A DNA stretch of 64,000 nt from Sphingomonadales bacterium (GCA_004173185.1 SEFZ01000005.1:62001-126000), one strand, 5' to 3'. Positions 1 through 8,818 are shown, counted from the first letter of the stretch. Notes: generated from the letters alone by a model not told the origin. Numbers and translations: made by a program.

Positions 1-594
1 CGGGCGAACATGTACCCGAGTCGAAGCTTCCGCAGGCGTTTCGCGCATCACCGGCGCGTCGACCGCGAGGCCCAAAGTGATCTGCCGCCCGCCGGTCAGC
101 TCGACATAGACCTGAGCGAGCAATTGCGCATCGAGCAACGCGCCGTGCAGCGTACGCTGGCTGAGATCGATGCCGTAGCGCGAGCAGAGCGCGTCGAGCG
201 TGTGCTTGGCGCCGGGATGTTTCACGCGGGCGATGCCCAGCGTATCGACCATCCGATCGAACGAAACATGCGGCCGGCCGCATTGCCCCAGCTCACCGTT
301 CAAAAACCCGAAATCGAACCCGGCATTGTGCGCGACCATCGGGCTGTCACCGATGAATTCGAGCATATCCTCGACGATCTCGTGAAAGGCCTGTTTGTCG
401 GACAGGAAACGCTCGGACAGACCATGGACGTTGAACGCTTCGATCGGCATCGGCCGGCCGGGGTTCACATAAGCATGGAAGGTCCTGCCCGTCGCGACTC
501 GGTTGACCAGCTCGACGCACCCGATTTCGACCAGCCGGTCACCCGCCGAGAAGCTGAGCCCGGTGGTTTCAGTGTCGAACACGATTTCACGCAT
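1..594 (-). CDS. dnaQ: DNA polymerase III epsilon subunit (3'-5' proofreading exonuclease), C-terminus cut by window edge
   Basis: Proofreading exonuclease of the replicative polymerase core. The protein starts at an ATG at 594 and stays open for 198 codons to base 1, so the C-terminal tail with the polymerase-alpha binding region lies partly outside the window. Visible DEDDh motifs are ExoI DTETTG at residues 7-12, ExoII HNAGFDFGFLN near residue 90, and ExoIII HGALLDAQLL near residue 150. It is the last visible gene of a same-strand run after coaE (stop at 602), a neighbourhood common in alphaproteobacteria next to the replication origin. Identification is secure; only the 3' end is unseen. 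Confidence 0.95.
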   Translation of the reverse strand, partial: MREIVFDTETTGLSFSAGDRLVEIGCVELVNRVATGRTFHAYVNPGRPMPIEAFNVHGLSERFLSDKQAFHEIVEDMLEFIGDSPMVAHNAGFDFGFLNGELGQCGRPHVSFDRMVDTLGIARVKHPGAKHTLDALCSRYGIDLSQRTLHGALLDAQLLAQVYVELTGGRQITLGLAVDAPVMRETPAEASTRVHVRP

Positions 595-601
595 GCGAGT
601 C

Positions 602-1195
602 TTATCCTCCTCGCGGACGCACGAGGCAAGCGATGACGTGATTAACCTGCGCGCGGGTGGCATCCAGCGCCGTGCCGGTGTCGATTACAAAGTCGGCACG
701 CGCGCGTTTTTCGGCATCGGGCAACTGCTTGGCGAGGATGGCTTCGAAGCGCGACTCGGTCATGCCAGCACGCGCGAGAACGCGTTCGCGCTGAGTCGCG
801 GCTGGTGCGGAAACCACCGCGATTTTATCGACCGTCGACCATCCGCCCGCTTCGAACAGCAACGGCACGTCGAGTACGACCAATGGAGCATCGCTGTGCG
901 CCTCGAGAAACGCTGCCCGCGACTCGGCGACGGCGGGATGCACAATCGCTTCGAGTCGCTTGAAAGCCTCGGGCTTGCCGATCACCGCTTCGCCCAGCGC
1001 GGTTCGATTAACTCCCTCGGGACCCGTTGTATCTGGAAAATCGGCTTCGATTGCCGCGACCAATGCCCCCCCGGGCCCCTGCAACCGGTGCACTTCGGCA
1101 TCGGCATCGAACACCGGCACGCCAGCATCTGCAAACATCGCGGCCACCGTCGATTTGCCCATGCCGATCGATCCGGTAAGGCCCAAAATGATCAT
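602..1195 (-). CDS. coaE: dephospho-CoA kinase
   Basis: Last step of coenzyme A synthesis: phosphorylation of the ribose 3'-OH of dephospho-CoA. The 197-residue protein has the normal family length and opens with the P-loop GLTGSIGMGKST. The conserved DVPLLFE block and the lid region (QREVL-like RERVLAR) follow in the expected order. Its ATG at 1195 overlaps the aroE stop by 4 bases (ATGA), so it is translationally coupled to aroE, and dnaQ begins 7 bases after its stop. Confidence 0.95.
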   Translation of the reverse strand: MIILGLTGSIGMGKSTVAAMFADAGVPVFDADAEVHRLQGPGGALVAAIEADFPDTTGPEGVNRTALGEAVIGKPEAFKRLEAIVHPAVAESRAAFLEAHSDAPLVVLDVPLLFEAGGWSTVDKIAVVSAPAATQRERVLARAGMTESRFEAILAKQLPDAEKRARADFVIDTGTALDATRAQVNHVIACLVRPRGG

Positions 1196-2019
1196 GCGGT
1201 GAGGATTGCCCGCAATTCCTCATCCCGGTCGCGCGGCGGTTCGGCGCCAAAGAAGAGTTCGAACGCTAAAGCTGCCTGTCCGATCAGCATATCGAGCCCA
1301 TCGACGGTATCGAGTTCGCGGTCGCGCGCCTGGGCCAGCAGATCGGTCTCCAGCGGCGCATAAACAATGTCATAGACCACCGCATCTTCCGGCAATGCCG
1401 ACAGATCGATCTCCAGCGGCGGCTGCCCCTGCATCCCCAACGCACTCGCATTCACCACCAGGGCGGCCGCCGGCAACGGCGAACCCAGCGGCAGCGCATC
1501 GCCCTTCAAGCCAAAGCTCGACAGCAAGGCCGCAGCCTTGAGCACATTGCGGTTCATCACCGTCACCCGCTTTACGCCGAGCTTGGAAAGCGCAAACAAT
1601 ATCGCCCGCGCGGCACCGCCCGCGCCGATCACCACGGCATGCTTGCCCTCAAGCTCGAGGCCCGCGATCGGCGCATAGAATCCGCCTGCGTCGGTGTTGG
1701 TGCCGATCAGCGCATCGCCATCGCGCACCACCGTGTTGATCGCGCCGATCGAATCGCGCACGCCGCCGCGATCCTCGACCAGATCGAGCGCTGCCTGCTT
1801 GTGCGGGATAGTGATGTTGCAACCGCGCCAGTCCGGATCGGCCTTTCGCGCTTCAAAATAGGCGGCGAGTTCTTCGGGCTTCACATGCGCCGCCCGATAC
1901 TCCGCCTCGATGCCCAGCGCCTTGAGCCAGAAGCCGTGGATCGCAGGAGATTTGGAGTGACTGATCGGATCGCCAATCACTTCGGCGTAGACCTGCCCTG
2001 AGCTCTGTCGAAGGGTCAT
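1192..2019 (-). CDS. aroE: shikimate dehydrogenase (NADP+)
   Basis: Reduces 3-dehydroshikimate to shikimate in aromatic amino acid synthesis. 275 residues from the ATG at 2019. The shikimate-binding SHSKSP is at residues 20-25, the catalytic lysine is in NITIPHK (K74), TNTDAGGFY holds the conserved Asp, and GAGGAARA is the Rossmann nucleotide loop. The reading frame extends further upstream, but the 2019 start overlaps the maf stop as ATGA, which decides it. The first ten residues (MTLRQSSGQV) are encoded by a REP-like repeat rather than family-conserved sequence. Confidence 0.93.
   Translation of the reverse strand: MTLRQSSGQVYAEVIGDPISHSKSPAIHGFWLKALGIEAEYRAAHVKPEELAAYFEARKADPDWRGCNITIPHKQAALDLVEDRGGVRDSIGAINTVVRDGDALIGTNTDAGGFYAPIAGLELEGKHAVVIGAGGAARAILFALSKLGVKRVTVMNRNVLKAAALLSSFGLKGDALPLGSPLPAAALVVNASALGMQGQPPLEIDLSALPEDAVVYDIVYAPLETDLLAQARDRELDTVDGLDMLIGQAALAFELFFGAEPPRDRDEELRAILTA
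1995..2017. repeat. REP-like imperfect palindrome overlapping the aroE start
   Basis: The segment CCCTGAGCTCTGTCGAAGGG (1996-2015), with CCCT/AGGG ends, resembles the short CTGAG...CGAAGG palindromes scattered through sphingomonad genomes (remembered family, not searched). Here it lies inside the coding sequence and supplies aroE residues 2-9. A related unit sits at the maf start. Confidence 0.5.
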
Positions 2020-2636
2020 GACGTCAAGATACCTCGCGTACGGCAATAATCGAGCACTGGCAGCAGCGGCATGCCGAGGATGGTGAAATGGCTGCCATCG
2101 ACCTTCGAGAACAGCTGCACCCCCGGCCCCTCGATCCGGAAGCAACCGACACAGCCGCTGATCGCCGGCCATTCCTGATCGAGATAGCGCGCGATGAAAT
2201 CCTCGCTCAGTGTGCGGACGTGCAGCTTGGCCCGATCGACAAAGCGCCACACCGGCTGGCCGTTCTCGGCGATCACCGCCGCACTATAGATATCGTGAGT
2301 CGCGCCCGACATGCGGCGCAGATGTTCGGCCGCCTGTTCGCGGCTCTCGGGCTTGTCGAGCAGGCTGCCATCGGCAAGCGCGACCAGCGAGTCGCTGCCC
2401 AGCACCAGCGCACCCGGCGCCATTCGCGAAATCTTCAACGCCTTCAGCTCGGCCAGCGCATCGGCAAGGTCGCGCGGAGAAATGCCGCCCGCCAGCAGCG
2501 CTTCCTTCGCCGAAGCCTCATCGACCATGGCCGCCACGGCTTCATACGGCACGCCCGCCGCATCGAGCATCGCCCGTCGCGAAGCGCTTTGCGAAGCCAG
2601 TACCAGACCCGTCCTGAGTGGAGCCGAAGCGTTCAT
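2016..2636 (-). CDS. maf: Maf-family nucleotide pyrophosphatase
   Basis: Maf/HAM1-fold nucleoside triphosphate pyrophosphatase that hydrolyses non-canonical or modified NTPs. 206 residues from the ATG at 2636. The N-terminal signature LASQSASRRAML, the phosphate-binding region and the central GSDSLVAL and KPESREQAAEHLRRMSG blocks are present. The start at 2636 overlaps the PPSR stop by 4 bases and its own stop overlaps the aroE start, so the genes are coupled. An in-frame ATG lies at 2669 but would overlap PPSR by 37 bases. The first residues (MNASAPLRTG) come from a REP-like repeat. Confidence 0.92.
   Translation of the reverse strand: MNASAPLRTGLVLASQSASRRAMLDAAGVPYEAVAAMVDEASAKEALLAGGISPRDLADALAELKALKISRMAPGALVLGSDSLVALADGSLLDKPESREQAAEHLRRMSGATHDIYSAAVIAENGQPVWRFVDRAKLHVRTLSEDFIARYLDQEWPAISGCVGCFRIEGPGVQLFSKVDGSHFTILGMPLLPVLDYCRTRGILTS
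2609..2634. repeat. REP-like element at the maf start
   Basis: The top strand carries CGTCCTGAGTGGAGCCGAAG, with the same CTGAG...CGAAG frame as the repeat at 1995-2017 and a slightly different middle. It encodes the N-terminal residues of Maf just after its start codon. Family membership is from memory of sphingomonad intergenic repeats. Confidence 0.45.
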
Positions 2637-3454
2637 TCGGCGCTCTTCGCCAGCGTGCGCTCGTTGCAAAGCTGGATGATCGCTGCCGCGGTTTCCTCGA
2701 TCGAACGCCGGGTCACGTCGATCACCGGCCAGCCATTATCGGCGAACATGCGGCGTGCATAGGCAATCTCACGCTGCACCGAATCGGCATCGACATAGCT
2801 CGTATGCGTCGCCTCGTTGAGCGAGAGCAGCCGGTTGCGGCGAATCGCGACCAGCCGGTCGGCACTGGTGGTCAGCCCGACAACCAGCGGGTTTTTGAGA
2901 TTGTAGAGCTTGTCGGGCGGCGGCGACTCGACCACGATCGGGATATTGGCGGTCTTGAAGCCCCGGTTCGCCAGATAGATCGAAGTCGGCGTCTTGGACG
3001 AGCGCGACACGCCGGCCAGCACGATGTCCGCTTCTTCCCAATTCTCCCAGCCGATCCCGTCATCATGTGCGATGGTGAACTGGATCGCATCGACGCGAGC
3101 GAAATAAGCGGCATCCAAACTATGCTGCCGCCCCGGGCGCGCCTTGGCTTCCTGCCCAAGCAGGTTGGACAGGGCATGGCTCACCGGATCGAGCGGCGCG
3201 ATCGCTGGCAGGCCCATGGCGCGGCAACGGCTTTCCAGCGTGCGCCGTGTCTCCCGGTTGACCAGCGTGAAGATCACCAGTCCCGGATTCTGCGCGATTT
3301 CGGCAAGGATCCGCTCAAGATGCGCTTCGCTGCGCACCATCGGCCAGAAATGCCGCTGCGGCTCGACGTCATCGAACTGGGCAAGCGCAGCCTTGGCGAT
3401 ATTCTCCAGCGTCTCGCCAGTCGAATCGGAGAGAAGGTGGAGATGAAGCTTCAT
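2633..3454 (-). CDS. ppsR: pyruvate,phosphate dikinase / PEP synthase regulatory protein (DUF299)
   Basis: Bifunctional ADP-dependent kinase / Pi-dependent pyrophosphorylase that switches PEP synthase or PPDK off and on. 273 residues from the ATG at 3454. The start MKLHLHLLSDSTGETL matches the usual N-terminus of the family, and the P-loop GVSRSSKTPTS lies near residue 150. An upstream in-frame ATG at 3655 would add 67 non-conserved residues running into the putative origin, so I reject it. It faces hemE across a 309-bp gap and leads the run PPSR-maf-aroE-coaE-dnaQ. In Caulobacter the homologous gene beside the origin is RP001. Confidence 0.92.
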   Translation of the reverse strand: MKLHLHLLSDSTGETLENIAKAALAQFDDVEPQRHFWPMVRSEAHLERILAEIAQNPGLVIFTLVNRETRRTLESRCRAMGLPAIAPLDPVSHALSNLLGQEAKARPGRQHSLDAAYFARVDAIQFTIAHDDGIGWENWEEADIVLAGVSRSSKTPTSIYLANRGFKTANIPIVVESPPPDKLYNLKNPLVVGLTTSADRLVAIRRNRLLSLNEATHTSYVDADSVQREIAYARRMFADNGWPVIDVTRRSIEETAAAIIQLCNERTLAKSAE

Positions 3455-3763
3455 GGGAGTGTGGAGCGATCTGGGGATAACATGATGGACAGGCGCTAGC
3501 GCAACCTGCCGCAGAACCCAAGCCGCCGGATTCCGTTGAGTCCGCAGTGATTCGTCCACAACCGCATCCCCAGCCCCCGGTTCCGATCCACAGGCTGTGG
3601 AAATCGGGGAGGGTTTCCGCGAATCCGAGGGAGTCTGCGGGCCAGAGGGAGTCAAATTGTTGGCAATCGCGGGATGAGCGCATAAGCCCCGGCTTCCACG
3701 CTCCTACTGTCTACAACAATCTATAGATTCTCTTCTTTATAGTAATAGAAAGCGGCCCCGCTC
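3455..3763. other. candidate chromosomal replication origin (oriC) between the DUF299 gene and hemE
   Basis: A 309-bp gene-free gap. DnaA-box-like 9-mers: reverse complement of 3472-3480 is TTATCCCCA (8/9 to TTATCCACA); 3552-3560 TCGTCCACA (7/9); 3584-3592 CGATCCACA (7/9, 8/9 to the Caulobacter-type TGATCCACA); 3596-3604 on the minus strand ATTTCCACA (7/9). An AT-rich stretch at about 3704-3750 next to hemE could be the unwinding element. The flanking genes are the same pair that bracket the Caulobacter origin, and parS sites lie 7-14 kb away. The gap also has to hold the divergent promoters of both genes. Confidence 0.7.
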
Positions 3764-4780
3764 GTGCCTTCTGCCAAGCCATTGCTCGCCACGCTCCAGG
3801 GTGTTCGTCAGGAGATTCCGCCAGTCTGGCTGATGCGTCAGGCAGGGCGGTATCTGCCCGAATATCGCGCACTTCGGGCGGAGAAGGGCGGATTCCTTGC
3901 GCTGGTCAACGATAGCGAGGCGGCAGCCGAGGTCACGCTCCAGCCGATCAGGCGCTTCGGCATGGATGGCGCGATTCTCTTTTCCGACATTCTGATGGTG
4001 CCGCTCGCTTTGGGGCAGGACCTGTGGTTCGAGACCGGCGAAGGCCCGCGTTTGGCGCCCAAGCTTGTGGCTCGCGAGATTCTCGATGGCCTGACTCCCA
4101 ATATGGCCGCGCTCGATCCGGTCTATGAAACCGTGCGCCGGGTGAAGGCCGCGCTCGATCCCGCAATCACCTTCCTCGGCTTTGCAGGCAGTCCCTGGAC
4201 GGTCGCGACCTATATGATCGCCGGACAAGGCAGCCGCGAACAGGCCGAGGCGCGCCGGCTTGCCTATAACGACCCGCAATTGATGCAGGCGCTGGTGGAT
4301 CGCATCACCGAATGCACGATCACCTATCTTCAGGGCCAGATCCATGCCGGCGTTGAGGCGATTCAGCTGTTCGACAGCTGGGCGGGCAGCCTTTCCCCCG
4401 CGCAATTCGAGCAATGGGTGATCGCACCGAACGCAAAGATCGCCGCGGCGTTCAAAGGCAAGGTCCCGGTGATCGGTTTCCCCAAGGGCGCAGGCGGAAA
4501 ACTTGCCGCTTATGCGCGCGAGACCGGCGTCGATGCGATCGGCCTCGACGAAACCGTCGATCCGGTCTGGGCCAATGCCGAGCTGCCGAAAGATCTTCCG
4601 GTACAGGGGAATCTCGATCCGCTAGCGCTGATCGCCGGCGGCGAAACGCTCGACAAGGCTATCGACCGGATTCGTGCAGCCTTTGCCGATCGTCCCCATA
4701 TCTTCAATCTCGGCCACGGCATCCAGCAGGATACGCCGATCGACCGTGTTGAGCATTTGTTGAAGCGGATCCGCGGATGA
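3764..4780 (+). CDS. hemE: uroporphyrinogen decarboxylase
   Basis: Decarboxylates uroporphyrinogen III to coproporphyrinogen III in haem synthesis. 338 residues, normal length, starting with GTG at 3764. The signatures PPVWLMRQAGRYLPEYR (residues 19-35) and GFAGSPWTVATYMIAG are intact, including the substrate-binding Arg and Asp region. The stop overlaps hemJ by 4 bases (ATGA). hemE beside the replication origin is a well-known alphaproteobacterial arrangement. Confidence 0.96.
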   Translation: MPSAKPLLATLQGVRQEIPPVWLMRQAGRYLPEYRALRAEKGGFLALVNDSEAAAEVTLQPIRRFGMDGAILFSDILMVPLALGQDLWFETGEGPRLAPKLVAREILDGLTPNMAALDPVYETVRRVKAALDPAITFLGFAGSPWTVATYMIAGQGSREQAEARRLAYNDPQLMQALVDRITECTITYLQGQIHAGVEAIQLFDSWAGSLSPAQFEQWVIAPNAKIAAAFKGKVPVIGFPKGAGGKLAAYARETGVDAIGLDETVDPVWANAELPKDLPVQGNLDPLALIAGGETLDKAIDRIRAAFADRPHIFNLGHGIQQDTPIDRVEHLLKRIRG

Positions 4781-5229
4781 GCGGCTTCCTGGGTGAGACC
4801 TATCTCTGGGTCAAAGCCGCCCACATCATCTTCGTAATCTTCTGGATGGCGGGGCTCTTCCTGCTGCCGCGCTATCTGGTGCACCATCAGGAAGCGCTTG
4901 GAAGCCCACAGGCGGCCGAATGGACGCATCGGGAGCAGTTGCTCCGTCGGATGATCCTCACCCCCTCCTTGATCATCGTATGGCTTCTCGGGCTGATACT
5001 CGCGGCGAACCTTGGATTGTTCGAGGGTGGCAAGGGGCTGGGCTGGCTCCACGGCAAACTGCTTCTGGTCGTATTGCTCTCGGGCTATCATGGCTGGGCG
5101 GTCGGCTATTCGAAGAAGCTCGTGGCGGGGCAGGGCGCGATCCCCTCGCGCACCTTGCGCTTGCTGGGCGAAGTCCCGGCACTGGCAGTCGTCGCAATCG
5201 TGATACTGGCTGTCGTAAAGCCCTTCTGA
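4777..5229 (+). CDS. hemJ: protoporphyrinogen oxidase HemJ
   Basis: Inner-membrane haem protein that oxidises protoporphyrinogen IX to protoporphyrin IX, replacing HemG/HemY in many alphaproteobacteria. 150 residues with four hydrophobic spans at about 11-31, 59-79, 92-110 and 131-149. The conserved His (H16, KAAHIIFVIFWMAG) and Lys (K94, LHGKLLLV) expected at the haem site are present. Translationally coupled to hemE, so two haem-pathway steps share a transcript, followed by rho. Confidence 0.9.
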   Translation: MSGFLGETYLWVKAAHIIFVIFWMAGLFLLPRYLVHHQEALGSPQAAEWTHREQLLRRMILTPSLIIVWLLGLILAANLGLFEGGKGLGWLHGKLLLVVLLSGYHGWAVGYSKKLVAGQGAIPSRTLRLLGEVPALAVVAIVILAVVKPF

Positions 5230-5367
5230 GTTGGTTGACTTGGGAGCGCCGCGCTCCTAATTCGCAATCGTGCACCGGGTCCCACCGGGTCATTCCTTCC
5301 AGCATCGACCAGTTCCGCGCCTTGCGCCGACCGACGCTCTTCCCAAATCAAATTCGCGGACGCTCTT

Positions 5368-6624
5368 ATGCATCTCAAAGAACTCAAGAAAAAACCGCCG
5401 GCAGAGCTGGTCAACATGGCTGAAGAGCTCGGCGTGGAAAGCGCCTCGACGCTCCGCAAGCAGGACCTTCTCTTCGCGATCCTCAAGATTCAGGCCGATA
5501 ATGGCGATCAGATCATGGGCGAAGGCACGATCGAAGTGCTGCCAGACGGTTTTGGCTTCCTGCGCAGCCCGCAGGCCAATTATCTTGCTGGCCCCGACGA
5601 TATCTACATCTCGCCCAACCAGGTCCGTAAATTTGGCCTGCGCACCGGCGATACGGTTGAGGGCGAAATCCGCGGTCCGAAGGACGGCGAGCGCTATTTC
5701 GCACTGACCAAGCTCATCAAGGTCAATTTTGACGATCCGGAGGCCGTTCGCCACCGCGTCAATTTCGACAATCTGACGCCGCTTTACCCTGAGGAGAAGC
5801 TCACGCTTGATCCGCAGGACCCGACGGTCAAGGACAAGTCGGCCCGCGTCATCGATATCATCAGCCCGCAGGGCAAGGGCCAGCGTACGCTGATCGTCGC
5901 CCCGCCACGCGTTGGTAAGACGGTGATGCTTCAGAACATCGCCAAGGCGATTACCGACAACCATCCCGAAGTCTTCCTGCTCGTCCTGCTGATCGATGAG
6001 CGTCCGGAAGAAGTCACCGACATGCAGCGTTCGGTGAAGGGCGAAGTTGTCTCCTCGACCTTTGACGAACCCGCGACGCGCCACGTGCAAGTCGCTGAAA
6101 TGGTTATTGAAAAGGCCAAGCGCCTGGTCGAGCACAAGAAGGATGTCGTCATCCTGCTCGATTCGATCACGCGTCTCGGCCGCGCCTACAACACCGTTGT
6201 GCCGTCGTCGGGCAAGGTGCTGACCGGCGGTGTCGATGCCAACGCGCTCCAGCGCCCGAAGCGCTTCTTCGGCGCCGCGCGTAATATCGAAGAGGGCGGC
6301 TCGCTCTCGATCATCGCCACCGCGCTGATCGATACCGGCAGCCGCATGGACGAAGTTATCTTCGAAGAATTCAAGGGCACCGGCAATTCGGAAATCGTCC
6401 TCGATCGCAAGGTGGCGGACAAGCGCATCTTCCCGGCGCTCGACGTCGGCAAGTCGGGCACCCGCAAGGAAGAGCTGCTGGTCGACAAGACCAAGCTCTC
6501 CAAGATGTGGGTCCTTCGCCGTATCCTCATGCAGATGGGCACGATCGACGCGATGGAGTTCCTGCTCGACAAGATGAAGGATTCGAAGACCAACGAGGAT
6601 TTCTTCGACAGCATGAACTCGTGA
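5368..6624 (+). CDS. rho: transcription termination factor Rho
   Basis: Hexameric RNA-dependent ATPase that terminates transcription. 418 residues. Order: N-terminal helical Rho domain (1-45, [14 protein letters not shown]), cold-shock-type RNA-binding domain (about 50-118, [16 protein letters not shown]), then the RecA-like motor with the P-loop [10 protein letters not shown] at 178-187 and the DERPEEV Walker B region. No insertion or truncation. It follows hemJ after 138 bases and ends before a strong intrinsic terminator. Confidence 0.97.
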   Translation: MHLKELKKKPPAELVNMAEELGVESASTLRKQDLLFAILKIQADNGDQIMGEGTIEVLPDGFGFLRSPQANYLAGPDDIYISPNQVRKFGLRTGDTVEGEIRGPKDGERYFALTKLIKVNFDDPEAVRHRVNFDNLTPLYPEEKLTLDPQDPTVKDKSARVIDIISPQGKGQRTLIVAPPRVGKTVMLQNIAKAITDNHPEVFLLVLLIDERPEEVTDMQRSVKGEVVSSTFDEPATRHVQVAEMVIEKAKRLVEHKKDVVILLDSITRLGRAYNTVVPSSGKVLTGGVDANALQRPKRFFGAARNIEEGGSLSIIATALIDTGSRMDEVIFEEFKGTGNSEIVLDRKVADKRIFPALDVGKSGTRKEELLVDKTKLSKMWVLRRILMQMGTIDAMEFLLDKMKDSKTNEDFFDSMNS

Positions 6625-6727
6625 GGCAACGGCCTAGATTAGCGCAGCTAATTTAGGACACGTTGCGAACCGGCCGGCGGGCAAAGCCCGACCGACGGCA
6701 TGGGCTTTGCCCATGCCCCAGCGATAC

Positions 6728-6762
6728 AAAAAGGGCCGCACCACCAGGTGCGGCCCTTTTTT
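6728..6762. terminator. Rho-independent terminator after rho, possibly bidirectional
   Basis: Perfect stem AAAAAGGGCCGCACC / GGTGCGGCCCTTTTT around an ACCA loop, ending in a T run on the plus strand with an A run before the stem. It is located 104 bases after the rho stop and upstream of the TerC-family gene. Confidence 0.88.
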
Positions 6763-6833
6763 GCGTCCGTGAAAGGCACCTGTCAGCATATCGCGCGCTT
6801 TGCTGTCTGGAATCTTCCCGCTAGGACCATCGC

Positions 6834-7538
6834 ATGATCGAGCTCGTCACCGCCGTCGAACCCATGTCGCTGTCCTGGCTCTGGAGCCATATCGTCAGCG
6901 ATTTCGCCAATATCGCCACCCCTTCGGCGATGACTGCTTTCGCGACGGTGGTGCTGCTCGATATCGCGCTGGCGGGTGACAACGCGATCATCGTGGGTGC
7001 GCTCGCCGCTGGGCTTCCCAGCGATCAACGTAAGAAGGTCATTGCGATCGGCATTCTCGCCGCGTTGATCCTGCGCATCATCTTCGCGGTTGCGGTGCTC
7101 TACGGGCTGGAGAGCTTCAAGCAATATGGGCTGGTGTTCGGCGGGGGACTGCTGCTGCTCTGGGTCGCGTGGAAGATGTATCGCGAGCTGAATCCGGCGG
7201 GCCAGTCCGCAGGATCGCCCGAAGTCGAAGGCGATGAGAGCTCGGGGCTCAAGCCGGCGAAGAGCTTCGCGGCGGCCGCCTGGGCCGTGGCTGTCGCTGA
7301 CGTGTCGATGAGCCTCGACAACGTCCTCGCGGTTGCAGGTGCCGCGCGCGAGCATCCCGGCATCATGGTGATCGGTCTGGTGCTGTCGGTCGCCCTGATG
7401 GGCATCGCGGCCAACGTCATCGCCAAATATATCGAGCGTTATCGCTGGATCGCCTGGGTCGGTCTCGTGATCATCCTTTACGTCGCCGGCAAGATGATCA
7501 TCGACGGCTGGTACGACATGGCACCGATGTTCGCCTAG
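6834..7538 (+). CDS. TerC/YjbE-family integral membrane protein (probable metal exporter)
   Basis: 234-residue multispanning membrane protein of the TerC family (YjbE/YkoY branch), several members of which export Mn2+ or supply metal to exported enzymes. The acidic transmembrane motifs LLDIALAGDNAIIVGAL (D43, D49, N50) and the repeat-related VADVSMSLDNVLAVAG near residue 160 are intact, consistent with the two inverted halves of the family. I see no yybP-ykoY-type riboswitch in the 70-bp leader between the terminator and the start. The metal substrate is inferred from the family only. Confidence 0.88.
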   Translation: MIELVTAVEPMSLSWLWSHIVSDFANIATPSAMTAFATVVLLDIALAGDNAIIVGALAAGLPSDQRKKVIAIGILAALILRIIFAVAVLYGLESFKQYGLVFGGGLLLLWVAWKMYRELNPAGQSAGSPEVEGDESSGLKPAKSFAAAAWAVAVADVSMSLDNVLAVAGAAREHPGIMVIGLVLSVALMGIAANVIAKYIERYRWIAWVGLVIILYVAGKMIIDGWYDMAPMFA

Positions 7539-7593
7539 GCGAACGTCGTCGGCGCCACATCGCCGGTCGTTGGCTTAACCGCCAGTATTTAGC

Positions 7594-8289
7594 TTAACCG
7601 AGACTCTCGGCGAAGAACGCGGCCGTCCTCTCGTCCGCCAGCTTCGCCGCCGCGTCCGAGCGGCGCTTGCCGAACGTGTCGGCAAAGCCGTGATCCTCGC
7701 CGGCATAATCGTAGAGTGTCACCCGGGGATGGTCGTCCAACCCGGCATGCATCGCGGCCTGCGCTTCAGGACCGACGAAATGGTCGGCCTGCGGAATGTG
7801 GAGCAGCACCGGATTGGCGATGGCGTGCTTCTCGCCCAACAGATTGTCGATGCCCACGCCGTAATAGCCAACACTTGCGTCCGCATCGGTGCGTGCGGCA
7901 GTCATGAAGGCCAGCCGCCCGCCTAGGCAATATCCGACGACACCGACCTTGCGTGCGCCGCTTTCGGCTCGCGCCGCGCGGATCGTCGCTTCGATATCGC
8001 GCACACCCGCATCCTGATTGAACTTGCCCATCAGTCCCAAAGCGGTCTGGAATTCCTCGGGCACGTCGGGATCGAGCTGGATGCCCGGCTCAAGCCGCCA
8101 GAACAGATCGGGCGCAATCGCCAGATAGCCCGCCGCAGCCCAATCGTCGCATTTCTTGCGGATGCCCGGGTTCACCCCGAAAATCTCCTGGATCACCACG
8201 ATCGCAGCGCGCGGGGCACCCTCCGGCTCCGCGACATACGCTTCGAAGCTGCCGCTATCGTCGATCGTCTGGATAGGCATCATGGTCAT
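7594..8289 (-). CDS. dienelactone hydrolase family protein
   Basis: Alpha/beta hydrolase of the dienelactone hydrolase family, 231 residues. The nucleophile is the family Cys in VGYCLGGR (C121), with the conserved Glu in QEIFG (E35) and the C-terminal His in EDHGFAD. The family includes carboxymethylenebutenolidase, but this copy sits in a core region beside ogt rather than in the aromatic gene cluster, so the substrate is open. The ATG at 8289 overlaps the ogt stop by 4 bases. Confidence 0.88.
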   Translation of the reverse strand: MTMMPIQTIDDSGSFEAYVAEPEGAPRAAIVVIQEIFGVNPGIRKKCDDWAAAGYLAIAPDLFWRLEPGIQLDPDVPEEFQTALGLMGKFNQDAGVRDIEATIRAARAESGARKVGVVGYCLGGRLAFMTAARTDADASVGYYGVGIDNLLGEKHAIANPVLLHIPQADHFVGPEAQAAMHAGLDDHPRVTLYDYAGEDHGFADTFGKRRSDAAAKLADERTAAFFAESLG

Positions 8290-8771
8290 AACAGGGTCCT
8301 TCCGGAATGGCGGCGCTCATGATCGAGTAGCCAGATCTTTGTGACGGGCCCGTGCCCGCCCGAATAATTCTCTTTCGCGCCACCCGATGAAAGCACGCGG
8401 TGGCACGGCACGACGATAGGGAAGGGGTTGCGCGCGCAAAGCTGCCCGATCGCGCGCGATGCTGATCCTAATCGCTGCGCGAGTTCGCCATAGGTGAGCG
8501 TTTCGCCATATCCCACATCGATCAACCCCTGACGCAACGTGAGCCCACGCGGCGTGGCGGGTGGCGCCAGCGCAAGATCGAAGCTGCGGAGCGCGCCTTC
8601 AAACCATGCCTCGAGCTGCTCGGCCGCCGCGATCACTGCCGGGCCGTCCGCGCGCCGTGGCGACTCGCGCTCGGTCAGAATCCGGATCGCTTCGACCGCG
8701 CTTTCGCTGCCTTCGATCCGCACCGACCCGATGGGCGTTGTCAGGATGGCGGTATCGCGGGCATAGGTCAC
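8286..8771 (-). CDS. ogt: methylated-DNA--protein-cysteine S-methyltransferase
   Basis: Suicide repair protein that moves the methyl group of O6-methylguanine to its own Cys. 161 residues; the alkyl-acceptor motif VVPCHRVL has the acceptor at C123, followed by GGHGPVTKIWLLDHE. No AdaA-type or AraC domain is fused. It opens a two-gene operon with the dienelactone hydrolase. Confidence 0.93.
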   Translation of the reverse strand: MTYARDTAILTTPIGSVRIEGSESAVEAIRILTERESPRRADGPAVIAAAEQLEAWFEGALRSFDLALAPPATPRGLTLRQGLIDVGYGETLTYGELAQRLGSASRAIGQLCARNPFPIVVPCHRVLSSGGAKENYSGGHGPVTKIWLLDHERRHSGRTLL

Positions 8772-8818
8772 ACTTCGAACCTAGCATTCGGGCACGGCCA
8801 CTCAAGGAGAAGCTTCCC

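Noticed and set aside
2633..3655. Longer form of the DUF299 protein starting at 3655
   Set aside because: The extra 67 residues are not family-like and would run through the DnaA-box region; MKLHLHLLSDSTGET at 3454 is the usual N-terminus.
6763..6833. yybP-ykoY manganese riboswitch upstream of the TerC-family gene
   Set aside because: The leader after the rho terminator is only about 70 bp, and I could not find the conserved internal-loop sequences.
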